Source: Flavobacteriales bacterium
GTDB lineage: Bacteria > Bacteroidota > Bacteroidia > Flavobacteriales_F > PHOS-HE28
NCBI GenBank assembly: GCA_016718655.1
Contig: JADKCV010000004.1
Coordinates: 1 to 64,000 of the forward strand
Reading direction: 5' to 3'
DNA length: 64,000 nt
Each line of letters opens with the position of its first letter. Position 1 is the stretch's first letter. The notes under the pieces were generated by a model that searched no databases, was not told where the DNA came from, and saw only the letters and a program-made list of their open reading frames with translations. Position numbers and translations under genes: made by a program. Below, in pieces: positions 45,974 to 54,988 of this stretch.

Positions 45974-47380
45974 ATGACGAAGATCAAGTTCGGGACCGAT
46001 GGATGGCGCGCCATTATCGCGGAGGAGTTCACTGTGGATAACGTAGCGCGCGTGAGCGTAGCGGTCGCCCAATGGGTGAAACAGGCCTACCCTGGTACAC
46101 CGAACATCGTACTCGGTCACGACTGTCGCTTCGCTGGTGAGCTTTTCGCGCAGACCGCTGCCAAGGTGTTCATCAACGAAGGGGTGAAGGTCTACTTGGC
46201 CAAAGGCATCGTAAGTACGCCCATGATCTCACTGGGTGCGTTCGAGCGCAAGAGCGCCATGGGTGTGGTGCTCACGGCAAGTCACAACCCCCCCAGTTAC
46301 AATGGGTACAAGCTGAAGGGCATTCATGGCGGACCGCTGATCCCGAGTAAAGTACAGGAGGTGGAGGACCTCATTCCTGAACAACACGGTCTCGACCTCG
46401 CCTCCATCGACCTGTCCAAGGCCGAGCGCGATGGACTACTTGAGTATGTGGACCTGGAGACCATGTATGTGAAGCACGTGCAGTCCAACTTCGACCTCCA
46501 GGCCATCCGGTCCAGTGGTCTTCGCTTGGGTTACGACGCCATGTACGGCGCAGGCTTCCGCGTGATGCCTCGGATACTTCCTGAGGTGACGTTGTTGCAT
46601 TGCGAACACAACCCCTCATTCCACGGACAAGCGCCAGAACCCATCCACAAGAACCTCATCGAGTTCAGCGAGTTGATCAAGAGTTCCGATATCGCTTGCG
46701 GTCTTGCCACGGATGGTGACGCCGATCGCATCGGTCTCTATGATGCGAAAGGGGATTTCATCGACTCACACCATATCATCCTGTTGCTCATCCATTACCT
46801 CGTGAACTACAAGAAGTTCACTGGAAAGGTGGTGGTGGCCTTCAGTGCGACGCCCAAAGTGAAGAAGATGTGCGAGCACTATGGGTTGGAATACCAGGTC
46901 ACCAAGATCGGATTCAAGTACATCGCGGAGATCATGATCAGTGAGGATGTGCTGTTAGGGGGTGAAGAAAGCGGCGGCATCGCGATCAAGGGGCACATCC
47001 CTGAGCGTGACGGCATTTGGATGGGATTGACCATCTGGGAGTTCATGGCCAAGAGTGGCAAGAGCCTTGACGACCTGATCAATGAGGTCTACTCCATCGT
47101 CGGTCCGTTCAAGTACGAACGTAACGATCTGCATATCAGTGAAGCGCTCAAGCAGGAGGTATTGAGCAAGTGCAAGGCCGGCGCATTCGATAGCTTCGGT
47201 GACTACACGGTGCGTCGCGTGGAGACCATCGACGGGTTCAAGTTCCACTTCGATAACGACCAATGGTTGATGATACGAGCAAGTGGCACTGAACCGGTGC
47301 TTCGATGCTATGCGGAGTCGGACACCCTGGAGAACGCACGCCGGATCCTTGCCGCCTGTCAGCGCACCATCGGAGCGTAG
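45974..47380 (+). CDS. Phosphoglucomutase/phosphomannomutase family protein
   Basis: 468 aa alpha-D-phosphohexomutase. Four signature loops are seen: 'GVVLTASHNPPSYNGYKLKG' with the phosphoserine, 'LATDGDADRIGLYDAKGDF' for Mg, 'GGEESGGIAIKGHIPERDG' for sugar selection, and 'MIRASGTEPVLRCYAES' for phosphate. The start MTKIKFGTDGWRA is typical. It interconverts hexose-1- and -6-phosphates for polysaccharide and glycan precursors; glucose versus mannose specificity is not clear. TAATTTCG at 45943-45950 is one base from the -7 consensus. Its end overlaps the convergent FG-GAP gene by 22 bases. Confidence 0.92.
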   Translation: MTKIKFGTDGWRAIIAEEFTVDNVARVSVAVAQWVKQAYPGTPNIVLGHDCRFAGELFAQTAAKVFINEGVKVYLAKGIVSTPMISLGAFERKSAMGVVLTASHNPPSYNGYKLKGIHGGPLIPSKVQEVEDLIPEQHGLDLASIDLSKAERDGLLEYVDLETMYVKHVQSNFDLQAIRSSGLRLGYDAMYGAGFRVMPRILPEVTLLHCEHNPSFHGQAPEPIHKNLIEFSELIKSSDIACGLATDGDADRIGLYDAKGDFIDSHHIILLLIHYLVNYKKFTGKVVVAFSATPKVKKMCEHYGLEYQVTKIGFKYIAEIMISEDVLLGGEESGGIAIKGHIPERDGIWMGLTIWEFMAKSGKSLDDLINEVYSIVGPFKYERNDLHISEALKQEVLSKCKAGAFDSFGDYTVRRVETIDGFKFHFDNDQWLMIRASGTEPVLRCYAESDTLENARRILAACQRTIGA

Positions 47381-50300
47381 GACTTCACGAACCGGGTTGT
47401 GCCAAGCGTGGTGTTGTTCCCGTCGGAGAGTCTCAGGGTATACGTGCCCATGGGAAGGATCGACACATCGAGCGGTCCGGGTTCCGGTCCGTTGGACCGA
47501 TCGATCAATACGACCCGACCGAGGACATCCAGTACCTCGATCACAGCGGCGTCCGCTCCGCTCCAGGTCAGGAACTGTTCCACCGGATTGGGGTGGATCG
47601 ACACCTGTCCAGTAGCACGCTGGACCGAAATGATCTCCGAGTGCTCCCAGCTACCGTCCAGGTCGATCATCCGCAGTCGATAATAGGATAGACCCTGCGG
47701 CGCCCGCTCATCCAGAAGTTCGTACTGCAGCAACTGGTGGCTCTCCCCAGCAGCAGGGACGGAGCCGATGTCGACGAATTCCAGAAGATCCCTGGATCGT
47801 TCCACAATGAAGCGTTCACTCTGGTGCTCGGATGCGGTGCTCCATTGGAGTACGTTACCCTCGGATGTTGGCGTTCCGAACAGGTCCACAAGGTCGATCG
47901 GAAGGATGCCGATATCCCCCGTGCCTGAAACGAAGCCATAGAACCAGCGGCCATAACGTTGCCCATCGATGAGCTTGTTCAGGGTGTATTCAGGTCTCAC
48001 ACGCCATTTGTAGCGGATGTGACCCGGTGCCTTGGCGATCAATTCCTTGATCTCGATCCCGGGCGAAGTGAGGTCCAGGAAGTTGACCCCGCAGCCTGAG
48101 GCGAGCACGCTGTTGGTGATGGGAGATCCCGAAAAGGGTTGACCCTCGAAGACGACCTCCCAGCAAAGCCTTGCATTCGTGCGTTGGATGTGGCTGCGCG
48201 TTCGGTGGCCGAGGCCGAAGACGCTCGTGGTGGTCATATCCAGGCTGTTCGTCGATAACGGACTGACCAGGTCCGCCAAGTACTGACGGGTCAGCCGGTC
48301 GATGGACCCCGCATTGTTCCCTCGGTACCAGAAGACGCGGCCTTCTGCACTCGATCCACCCGCATCATATGGAGTGCCGACAAGGACATCCGTGTACCCA
48401 TCGCCATCCACATCACCCGCACCGGCCACCGACCAGCCGAACCGGGCATCGGCGGTCGTACCCGTTATCAGGCGTTGGTTCACCAGGCCGGTCGGGGAGC
48501 CATGCCAGAGATAAACGCGACCCTGTTCGTTGAGGCTCTGGGTCTGGAAAGGGGCACCTGCGACGACATCGGCGTAGCCATCACCGTTCACGTCACCTGC
48601 CTCAGCAACACTGAAGCCGAGGCGAGCATTGTCCACATTGGAGAAGAAACTGCCGAGAGCGGTGGTGATCCCGGTGGCCGATCCCCGGAAAATGGAAACA
48701 CGGCCTTCGTTCACCTGCCCGGCTGAATGGAGATCACCACCTAAAGCCACCTCGTCAAAACCATCGCCGTTCACGTCGCCCACACCAGCTACGCTGATAC
48801 CCATTTGGCTACTGGCCACGTTCAGTTCGATCTGTCGGTCGATCACATCGATGAGCCCGGTGTCAGAACCATGGTAGACGAAGGCCGCACCTTCATCCAA
48901 CTGTCCATTGGAGAAACCTGGAGCACCAATGATCACGTCGCTATGACCATCGCCATTCACATCACCGGCTGTGGATACGGCGTAGCCGAAACGGATCCCG
49001 CCGGAAGGCGGGGAGAAATTCACATGTGGGCCAACCGCAAGGCCTGTTGCTGAACCCAGGAAGACATCGACCAGGTCCGCCTGTGGTCCTCCAATGATCA
49101 GGTCCGCAAAGCCATCACTGTTCACGTCACCAGCGGTCATCACCGAGGTTCCATACGCGGAGCCGACCGTACCTGCGCGTGTCCAACTCGCCACTGGGCT
49201 GAGACCGGCGGGCCCGCCAAGGAAGACATCGACCCTCCCCGTACCGCCAGCCAATGGCGCACCAACGGCCAGATCGGCATATCCGTCACCATTCACATCA
49301 CCTGCGGTATTCACGCATGCCCCGAATCCGGCCCCGGCCACATTGATCTGTAGGGTGAGGTCGGGAACCGTTCCGATCCCCGTTGTGCCACCATAATGAA
49401 CGAACACGAGTCCTTCGCCAGCTTGGCCACTGGCAGCGTCCTTGGCGCCGATGGCCACATCGCTGTAACCATCGCCATTGAGATCACCAGCGTGCGCTAC
49501 ACACCAACCCGCCAGTGCATTGGTTTGCGAGTAGGTCCATTGGGCACTTGGGGTGACCGAGGTGTATTCCGTTCCACCGTGATAGATGGCAGCGGCACCG
49601 AGCAGTGAACCTCCATAGTTCTCAGCCCCGACGATCATATCACTGAATCCATCGCCGTTGACGTCCCCCGCAGTAGCGACGCATTCACCCACATTGGCGC
49701 CACTGAAGTTGAGCTCGAACCGTCGATGGAACACATTCGATACCCCTGCAGACGAACCCAGGTACAAAAAGGCCGCACCCTCCAAGGCCTGGCCATTGGT
49801 ATAGGTGACCGCACCCACAAGCACATCGCCAAAACCGTCACCATTGACGTCGCCTGCACCTGCCACACTACGACCCATCCAAGCACTGGCCTGGCCCCCG
49901 TCAATGATCGTGGCAGGGGTTGTCGAAACACCCGTTGGTGATCCCAAATGCACGAAAGCAGCACCCTCCTCGGTCGGACCTCCGATCGAACTCAGGTAGT
50001 GGCCTGTGATGATGTCACTATATCCATCGCCGTTCACATCACCTGCGCAAGAGACCGACCATGCCGAGCGTTGTGAGCCGGCAGGACCAGTGAAAGTGGT
50101 CGCTGGCGCCGGGTTGAGGCCAGCACCGAGGTTCGTAGGTCCTCCATGATAGACGAATGTTGCGCCGTCGTTCGCTACGTTGAGATCGAACGCATGGCTG
50201 CCCACCACCACATCACTATAACCGTCCCCATTGACATCACCGGCACCGGCCACCGTCGCACCGAATTGAGCTCCGCCCTGGTTCCTTTCCAAGCGGTGCA

Positions 50301-51456
50301 CAGGGGTGGCAGCAAGGCCAGCGGCCCCTCCTAGGAATACCCACGCGGCGCCTTCGTTGGATTGGCCATAGGTGGCCAACCAACCGCCGGTGATGATGTC
50401 ACTGTAGCCGTCGTTGTTGATATCGCCAGCACAGGCAACGCTCCAGCCCATGTACTTCGCGGCCGAGTTCGCTCTTCGCGTGACATTGGGGACCGTTCCG
50501 ATCCCTACAGCTGAACCGTAGTAGATGAAAATGGCCCCCTCTGATCCCAACGTGGCAGCATCACTCTCCCAGTTCGGTGCCCCCACGATCAGGTCGCTGA
50601 ATCCATCACCGTTGATATCCCCTGCGGTGGATACACTGTTCCCGAAACTGGCACTGGCTTGATCGATCTCCAGGACCACGTCCGGAGCAATACCGATCCC
50701 GATGGATGAGCCGTAATGCACAAAGACGAGCCCTTCGCTCGCCTGACCATTGCTGGCTTCGCGTGCACCGATCACGACATCGCTGTATCCATCACCGTTC
50801 AGGTCCCCAGCTGTGTTCACACTTCGGCCATAACGACCTCCAGACGCAGTACCAAGAAGAAGGACGTCGTGGGTGGTGGCAACAGGGTCGATCATGATCG
50901 GATATTCGGCTACCCGGTCATCCACGCGGAGTAGAAGTCGGCCGTTGACGGTATCCGCGATCATCCGGGCTTGAAGCGGTGACCCGCAGGCATCCCAAGC
51001 ACGAAGGCCCGTATAGGAGAACACGAAATGTCCTGTTCGGTCCAGCAGGTGTGCATCCGTGCCATTCAGGATCAGCGGGTGTAGGTCCGAATGGTCGAGG
51101 ATGACATCCAACGGGCCATTGCCGAAGGGTTTGTGTTGGATCAGGAAGTCCTGCCTAACACCTTCGGTCAAGGCCGTATAGTGGACTTCAAGGTCATTCT
51201 GCATCCAAAGGTCGCGCTGCCCATCCGAGCAATGGACCGCGTCGGTCCATACGGTCACCTGTCGGCCTTGGCGCTGTAACCCGATGAAGGACAACCAATG
51301 ATCTTCCGAGGGCGATCCTGCTTCACGGATCTGCAGTCCGCATGGACCCGGAGTAACGATGCGATGCTCCTTTTGATCGGAATGTTCGTTGGCCGTACAG
51401 GTATGCTGGAACGATCCGGCAAAGGCCAGCAACAACAGGTACCGATCCGGGAGCAT
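47359..51456 (-). CDS. FG-GAP repeat surface protein with T9SS type A sorting domain
   Basis: 1365 aa from MLPDRYLLLLAFAGSFQHT (start 51456); the longer upstream frame runs antisense through the next gene and is rejected. After an N-terminal beta region ending 'YPIMIDPVATTHDVLLLG' come 14 FG-GAP/integrin-alpha-like repeats, each with a calcium loop such as 'GDVNGDGYSDVVVGS' (repeat 3 has NNDG, repeat 10 NSDG, repeat 14 VDGDG). They are spaced by 60-75 residues, enough for two seven-bladed propellers. A non-repeat module and a type A sorting domain ('VSIHPNPVEQFLTW', 'IEVLDVLGRVVL', 'GTYTLRLSDG') follow. Probably a calcium-dependent adhesin. Confidence 0.88.
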   Translation of the reverse strand: MLPDRYLLLLAFAGSFQHTCTANEHSDQKEHRIVTPGPCGLQIREAGSPSEDHWLSFIGLQRQGRQVTVWTDAVHCSDGQRDLWMQNDLEVHYTALTEGVRQDFLIQHKPFGNGPLDVILDHSDLHPLILNGTDAHLLDRTGHFVFSYTGLRAWDACGSPLQARMIADTVNGRLLLRVDDRVAEYPIMIDPVATTHDVLLLGTASGGRYGRSVNTAGDLNGDGYSDVVIGAREASNGQASEGLVFVHYGSSIGIGIAPDVVLEIDQASASFGNSVSTAGDINGDGFSDLIVGAPNWESDAATLGSEGAIFIYYGSAVGIGTVPNVTRRANSAAKYMGWSVACAGDINNDGYSDIITGGWLATYGQSNEGAAWVFLGGAAGLAATPVHRLERNQGGAQFGATVAGAGDVNGDGYSDVVVGSHAFDLNVANDGATFVYHGGPTNLGAGLNPAPATTFTGPAGSQRSAWSVSCAGDVNGDGYSDIITGHYLSSIGGPTEEGAAFVHLGSPTGVSTTPATIIDGGQASAWMGRSVAGAGDVNGDGFGDVLVGAVTYTNGQALEGAAFLYLGSSAGVSNVFHRRFELNFSGANVGECVATAGDVNGDGFSDMIVGAENYGGSLLGAAAIYHGGTEYTSVTPSAQWTYSQTNALAGWCVAHAGDLNGDGYSDVAIGAKDAASGQAGEGLVFVHYGGTTGIGTVPDLTLQINVAGAGFGACVNTAGDVNGDGYADLAVGAPLAGGTGRVDVFLGGPAGLSPVASWTRAGTVGSAYGTSVMTAGDVNSDGFADLIIGGPQADLVDVFLGSATGLAVGPHVNFSPPSGGIRFGYAVSTAGDVNGDGHSDVIIGAPGFSNGQLDEGAAFVYHGSDTGLIDVIDRQIELNVASSQMGISVAGVGDVNGDGFDEVALGGDLHSAGQVNEGRVSIFRGSATGITTALGSFFSNVDNARLGFSVAEAGDVNGDGYADVVAGAPFQTQSLNEQGRVYLWHGSPTGLVNQRLITGTTADARFGWSVAGAGDVDGDGYTDVLVGTPYDAGGSSAEGRVFWYRGNNAGSIDRLTRQYLADLVSPLSTNSLDMTTTSVFGLGHRTRSHIQRTNARLCWEVVFEGQPFSGSPITNSVLASGCGVNFLDLTSPGIEIKELIAKAPGHIRYKWRVRPEYTLNKLIDGQRYGRWFYGFVSGTGDIGILPIDLVDLFGTPTSEGNVLQWSTASEHQSERFIVERSRDLLEFVDIGSVPAAGESHQLLQYELLDERAPQGLSYYRLRMIDLDGSWEHSEIISVQRATGQVSIHPNPVEQFLTWSGADAAVIEVLDVLGRVVLIDRSNGPEPGPLDVSILPMGTYTLRLSDGNNTTLGTTRFVKSYAPMVR

Positions 51457-51503
51457 GTTCGCGTTCCAACCGTGCCCAGGTAACGAGGAGTAGGGCCGAT
51501 CTT

Positions 51504-51511
51504 CAAAGATA
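51504..51511 (-). promoter_or_regulatory. -7 element TATCTTTG for the FG-GAP gene
   Basis: A perfect TAnnTTTG on the minus strand, 47 bases upstream of the start codon at 51456. It lies 39 bases from the divergent promoter at 51550. Confidence 0.55.
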
Positions 51512-51549
51512 GGTGAAGACCCCCACCTTGAGGCAACTGTAGCGCTGGG

Positions 51550-51557
51550 TACTTTTG
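51550..51557 (+). promoter_or_regulatory. -7 element TACTTTTG for the DUF2279 gene
   Basis: A perfect TAnnTTTG 5 bases before the ATG at 51563, implying a leaderless or nearly leaderless message. It is divergent from the FG-GAP promoter. Confidence 0.55.
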
Positions 51558-51562
51558 GGGGA

Positions 51563-52489
51563 ATGAGCGGTTCATCAGCCTTCGTTCGAGCCCGCGAATT
51601 GCTTGTTCCGGGGTGCCGCTTGTTAGTTGTCAATCTGTTGATATTGAGCGTTTTGCAGGTCAAGTCCCAGCCGGCTGATACCATTTCGTCGGGGAACTCG
51701 ACACGCTGCATCCGGAATACGTCGATCGCAGTGGGTGGGGGGATGGTTGGGACGCTGCTGTTGCTGGACAGAGCTTGGTACGCCGGGTATGACCGGTCCC
51801 CGTTACACGGCTTCAACGATGGAACAGAATGGCTGCAGATGGACAAGGCGGGGCACCTCTTCAGTGCTTACACGCTAGGGGGGTGGGGGCATCGGCTATT
51901 CGATCGGTGTGGTATGGGTGAGGGCTGGTCGCTGTGGGTGGGTGGAAGCATGGGATTGGTCTTCTTGTCAGGCGTCGAGGTATTGGACGGAACTTCCGCC
52001 GCATGGGGCTTTTCAGGTTGGGACATGGTGGCGAACATCGCGGGTACGGGCACTTACATCGCACAGCATCGGCTTTGGAAGGAACAGCGAGCGACGCTCA
52101 AGCTATCCGCTCGACCCACGGGGTATGCCGTTCAGCGACCCGACCTTCTGGGTGAAGGGTTGCCCGAACGTATCCTGAAGGACTATAACGGTCAGACGAT
52201 CTGGCTTAGCGGTAACCTGAGGAGCCTGACACGTTCCGAGCGCCTTCCTCAGTGGTTGAACTTGGCCGTGGGCTTGGGCGCTGAGGGTATGATCACAGCT
52301 GAAGAAATGCCCGGAGATGGACGCTATCGCCAATATTACCTCAGCCCTGATGTGGACCTCACGCGCATTCGCACGAGGTCATCATTCCTTCGCACCGTGC
52401 TCGTTGTGCTGAACGGGATCAAGTTCCCAGCGCCGGCTTTGGAGATCCGGAGTACAGGCAAGGTGGTGGGCCATTGGGTCTACTTCTGA
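51563..52489 (+). CDS. DUF2279 family predicted envelope protein (YfiM-like)
   Basis: 308 aa. A hydrophobic N-terminus (CRLLVVNLLILSVLQVKSQ) is probably a signal peptide. The family core is 'LLLLDRAWYAGYDRSPLHGF' then 'NDGTEWLQMDKAGHLFSAYT', with conserved Asp-Lys-x-Gly-His, and 'AAWGFSGWDMVANIAGT'. The function of DUF2279 is unknown; the DKxGH motif resembles the membrane-linked hydrophobic helices of YfiM lipoproteins. Its end overlaps the convergent NUDIX gene by 10 bases. Confidence 0.75.
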   Translation: MSGSSAFVRARELLVPGCRLLVVNLLILSVLQVKSQPADTISSGNSTRCIRNTSIAVGGGMVGTLLLLDRAWYAGYDRSPLHGFNDGTEWLQMDKAGHLFSAYTLGGWGHRLFDRCGMGEGWSLWVGGSMGLVFLSGVEVLDGTSAAWGFSGWDMVANIAGTGTYIAQHRLWKEQRATLKLSARPTGYAVQRPDLLGEGLPERILKDYNGQTIWLSGNLRSLTRSERLPQWLNLAVGLGAEGMITAEEMPGDGRYRQYYLSPDVDLTRIRTRSSFLRTVLVVLNGIKFPAPALEIRSTGKVVGHWVYF

Positions 52490-53046
52490 GACCCGAGGGT
52501 GCCGTCGTCTAGCATACGCTGCACTTTGAGCACGGCGGCCACGGTGAGGCTGTCGCGCAATTCCCCGCTCATCACCCGTTCGAACAATTCGCGGAACGGC
52601 AACTTGCGCATGGCCAGTTCCTCATTGTGGTCCGGTTCAGGCTGGTGGAACGTGAGGTCCTGCGCCACAAAGATGATGGCCTCTTCATCGCTAGCTGAAT
52701 TGCTCAGGTCCATGCGTAGGACCTCGGTCCAAGAAGCTGCTTCTATGCCCACTTCCTCCCGTAGTTCGCGCTTGGCGCTATCGATCGGAGGTAGGTCACG
52801 GCGCCCTCCACCTTCGGGTATCTCCCAGCTGTATGCTTGGATGGGGTAACGATACTGACCCACGATCCATGTGTTGAGATCCGCATCCAACGGTATGATC
52901 CCGACAGCGAGGTTCTTGAAGTGAATGACCCCGTAGATACCGGGCGTTCCCGAAGGGTCGATCACCTCGTGATGGCTCACACTGATCCAAGGAGTTGCAT
53001 AACGTTCCTCGATACTCCGCGTCTTCCAAGGTCCTCGTTCCTCCAT
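52480..53046 (-). CDS. NUDIX hydrolase, ADP-ribose pyrophosphatase-like
   Basis: 188 aa from MEERGPWKTRSIEERYATPW. The Nudix box is present as 'GGGRRDLPPIDSAKRELREE' followed by VGIEA, with the REXXEE core. 'WIVGQYRYPIQAYSWEIPEG' is typical of the ADP-sugar pyrophosphatase subgroup. It would hydrolyse ADP-ribose or a related nucleoside diphosphate. A two-codon longer start (53052) is possible. Confidence 0.88.
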   Translation of the reverse strand: MEERGPWKTRSIEERYATPWISVSHHEVIDPSGTPGIYGVIHFKNLAVGIIPLDADLNTWIVGQYRYPIQAYSWEIPEGGGRRDLPPIDSAKRELREEVGIEAASWTEVLRMDLSNSASDEEAIIFVAQDLTFHQPEPDHNEELAMRKLPFRELFERVMSGELRDSLTVAAVLKVQRMLDDGTLGSQK

Positions 53047-53071
53047 GCTCATAGTAGTGTTCGAGACGAAC

Positions 53072-53836
53072 TCAGCGGGTCTCCTTGGGTAGTTTGAACT
53101 GTATGCTCACCTGCATGGTGCTCCGGACCCTTTTGCCGTCCAATATGGCCGGAGCCCAGGGCGTTCGATGGAGCAGGCGAAGGGCCTCGTCCGTGCAACC
53201 GCCGCCAACATCCTGCAAGGCGCGCATATTGCTCAGACTGCCACTTGTCTCCACCACGAATTCCACCACCACTTCCCCCTCAAGACTGTATCGGTAGGCT
53301 TCGGCCGGATACCTCAATTCACTGGCCAGGTGGTTGGGAAGCCCCTTGATACCGCCTTTGATGAGGGGTTTCGCGGGATCGGTCACCTGCCGCATGGTAA
53401 GAATGGTGAGAGCGGTATCCACGGGTCGTTCGAACACGGGGTCGACAAGTACCAACCGTTGTTTCAGCCAACGTTTGTAGCGTTTCGGGTCGAAAGGCAC
53501 CTTGAAGTGACGTTCCTCGGCGCGCCGCTCCTCCACACCGGGAGCCACACTCCAACGGATGAATCCGGCCAGTCGCAACGCTTCAGCATCGCATTCCGGG
53601 CTCACTGGGCGTAACACGCGCATGGCGGACACGGTCCCTTCATTAGTGATATTGAGCGCCAGTATCACTTCGCCACCGATGCCAGCTTCCAAAGCGGCCG
53701 AAGGGTAGCGCAATTCCTGTTCGAAGAAAAGATCCGCAGCACGTTGGCCACCATAGGGTACCCACGTCTCGAACCCTTGGGCATCGGAAACGAATGAGAA
53801 TAGGAATGAAAGGGTGACAGTTGCGAAGATGCGCAT
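53072..53836 (-). CDS. Secreted protein with two TonB C-terminal-like domains
   Basis: 254 aa from MRIFATVTLSFLFSFVSDAQ (start 53836; the longer frame antisense to the Smr gene is rejected). Signal peptide cleaved after SDAQ. Two TonB-C-type modules follow: residues about 35-120 ('ELRYPSAALEAGIGGEVILA', 'GTVSAMRVLRPVSPECDAEA') and about 165-250 ('ELRYPAEAYRYSLEGEVVVE', 'GSLSNMRALQDVGGGCTDEA'). Ordinary TonB has one such domain behind a membrane helix and a proline-rich spacer; both are missing here. It may be a periplasmic energy-transducer variant or a wall-interacting protein. Confidence 0.8.
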   Translation of the reverse strand: MRIFATVTLSFLFSFVSDAQGFETWVPYGGQRAADLFFEQELRYPSAALEAGIGGEVILALNITNEGTVSAMRVLRPVSPECDAEALRLAGFIRWSVAPGVEERRAEERHFKVPFDPKRYKRWLKQRLVLVDPVFERPVDTALTILTMRQVTDPAKPLIKGGIKGLPNHLASELRYPAEAYRYSLEGEVVVEFVVETSGSLSNMRALQDVGGGCTDEALRLLHRTPWAPAILDGKRVRSTMQVSIQFKLPKETR

Positions 53837-53857
53837 GGCTAGGGGGCTTGGACCGCG

Positions 53858-53865
53858 TAAATTTG
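53858..53865 (+). promoter_or_regulatory. -7 element TAAATTTG for the Smr gene
   Basis: A perfect TAnnTTTG ending 4 bases before the ATG at 53870; an implied leaderless start. It lies in the 33-base gap to the divergent TonB-C gene. Confidence 0.55.
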
Positions 53866-53869
53866 CGGT

Positions 53870-54454
53870 ATGTCGGCCAAACCATTGCAACCCGGTGATA
53901 GGGTCTCCTTCGTTGACGAGGTGGGGGGAGGTGTCGTGTTGCGGTCGGTCGGGCATCGTGTGGTCAGGGTAAGAACGGATGAGGGCTTCGAACTGGATCG
54001 TGCCGAACATGGTCTTGTTCTTGTGAACAGCGAGCTACGTACCCGGTTGTCCCAAGTGAGCGATCATCAGGCCAAACTCATCGCTGCCAACGATACGCTG
54101 GAGGAAAAGCGCAGGAAACAGAAGGGTGCAAGACCGGGAAAGACCCCGAAAAAGGCCGAGGACAATAGTGTGGCCGAGGTCGATTTGCACTTGCATGAAT
54201 TGGTTGACGACGAGCGGAACCTGAGCGATGGCGAGAAGCTCGAGTTCCAACTCAGGTATTTCGAACGTGCACTTGAGGGAGCCATCCGTGATGGAAAACG
54301 TAAACTCATCGTCATCCACGGCGTTGGTGAAGGTGTCCTTCGGGAGGAAGTGCGTCGTATGTTGCAGTATTACGATACCGTTCAGTTCCAGGACGCCGAT
54401 ATGCGGCGGTTCGGAGCTGGTGCTACGGAAGTGATCATCCATCGCACGCGATGA
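53870..54454 (+). CDS. Smr-domain protein (DUF2027-type, MutS2-like C-terminus)
   Basis: 194 aa. A short beta-barrel-like N-terminus ('QPGDRVSFVDEVGGGVVLRS'), a basic linker (KRRKQKGARPGKTPKKAEDN) and a C-terminal Smr domain with 'VAEVDLHLHELVDD', 'KLIVIHGVGEGVLREEVRRM' and 'GAGATEVIIHRTR'. Smr domains are nucleases or nucleic-acid binders found in MutS2. This short stand-alone form is common in Bacteroidota, where its target is unknown. RNase P RNA starts 23 bases after its stop. Confidence 0.85.
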   Translation: MSAKPLQPGDRVSFVDEVGGGVVLRSVGHRVVRVRTDEGFELDRAEHGLVLVNSELRTRLSQVSDHQAKLIAANDTLEEKRRKQKGARPGKTPKKAEDNSVAEVDLHLHELVDDERNLSDGEKLEFQLRYFERALEGAIRDGKRKLIVIHGVGEGVLREEVRRMLQYYDTVQFQDADMRRFGAGATEVIIHRTR

Positions 54455-54477
54455 GCGTGTGAACGTGTTCCTTGACA

Positions 54478-54890
54478 TCCTGTGCATCGCTCCATCGCTC
54501 CGGTCCTTCGGGCCGGGGAGGAAAGTCCGGGCAGCTTAGGGCAACGTGCTTCCTAACGGGAAGGGGAGGGGTCAGGAACGGCCCTTCCACGGAAAGTGCC
54601 GCAGAAAGGGAGACCGCCGAATCCTGAGTGATCGGGATGGTAAGGATGAAAAGGTGAGGTAAGAGCTCACCAGCATGCCGTGTGAGCGGCGTGGCTTGGT
54701 AAACCCCACGTGCTGAAAGACCATGTATACCGGAGGCTTCGAAATGCAGAAGCAGGGAAAGCCCGTCCCCCTGAAGCAAGAGGGTGCCGGAGGGTAGGTC
54801 GCTCGATCGGCATGGTAACGTGTCGGCCAGATAGATGATGGAGGTCCGCCGTAAGGTGGATACAGGACCCGGCTTATAGATGCACAGGCT
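54478..54890 (+). ncRNA. rnpB: RNase P RNA, bacterial type A
   Basis: The RNA component of RNase P, which matures the 5' ends of tRNAs. The conserved P4 and core sequences are visible: GAGGAAAGTCCGGGCA (54519-54534), the cruciform region around AGAAAGGGAGACCGCC (54603-54618), and the 3' core ACAGGACCCGGCTTATAGA (about 54862-54880). Helix P1 pairs CCTGTGCATC (54479-54488) with GATGCACAGG (54879-54888). Length of about 410 nt is normal. A terminator hairpin follows. Confidence 0.93.
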
Positions 54891-54900
54891 TTTTTCGTGA

Positions 54901-54928
54901 AGGGCCCTCTGGAAATGGAGGGCCCTTT
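54901..54928 (+). terminator. Intrinsic terminator of rnpB
   Basis: Stem AGGGCCCTC / GAGGGCCCT (9 bp) with an 8-base loop and a short TTT, preceded by a T-run (CTTTTTTC at 54889-54896). Confidence 0.85.
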
Positions 54929-54973
54929 CACATTCATTGGTAGTGTGGAACGAATGTTGAACGAGGGTGCAAG

Positions 54974-54981
54974 TACTTTTG
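54974..54981 (+). promoter_or_regulatory. -7 element TACTTTTG
   Basis: A perfect TAnnTTTG 7 bases before the ATG at 54989, so the leader is very short. Confidence 0.55.
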
Positions 54982-54988
54982 ACCCGCA

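Noticed and set aside
51457..51846. Extended N-terminus of the FG-GAP gene (130 more codons)
   Set aside because: It runs antisense through the DUF2279 gene and its promoter, shows no signal peptide, and the start at 51456 gives a good signal sequence and a -7 element.
54420..54500. TTGACA-like -35 sequence before rnpB (CTTGACAT at 54471-54478)
   Set aside because: Bacteroidota primary sigma does not use this box, and no partner element at the right distance is visible.
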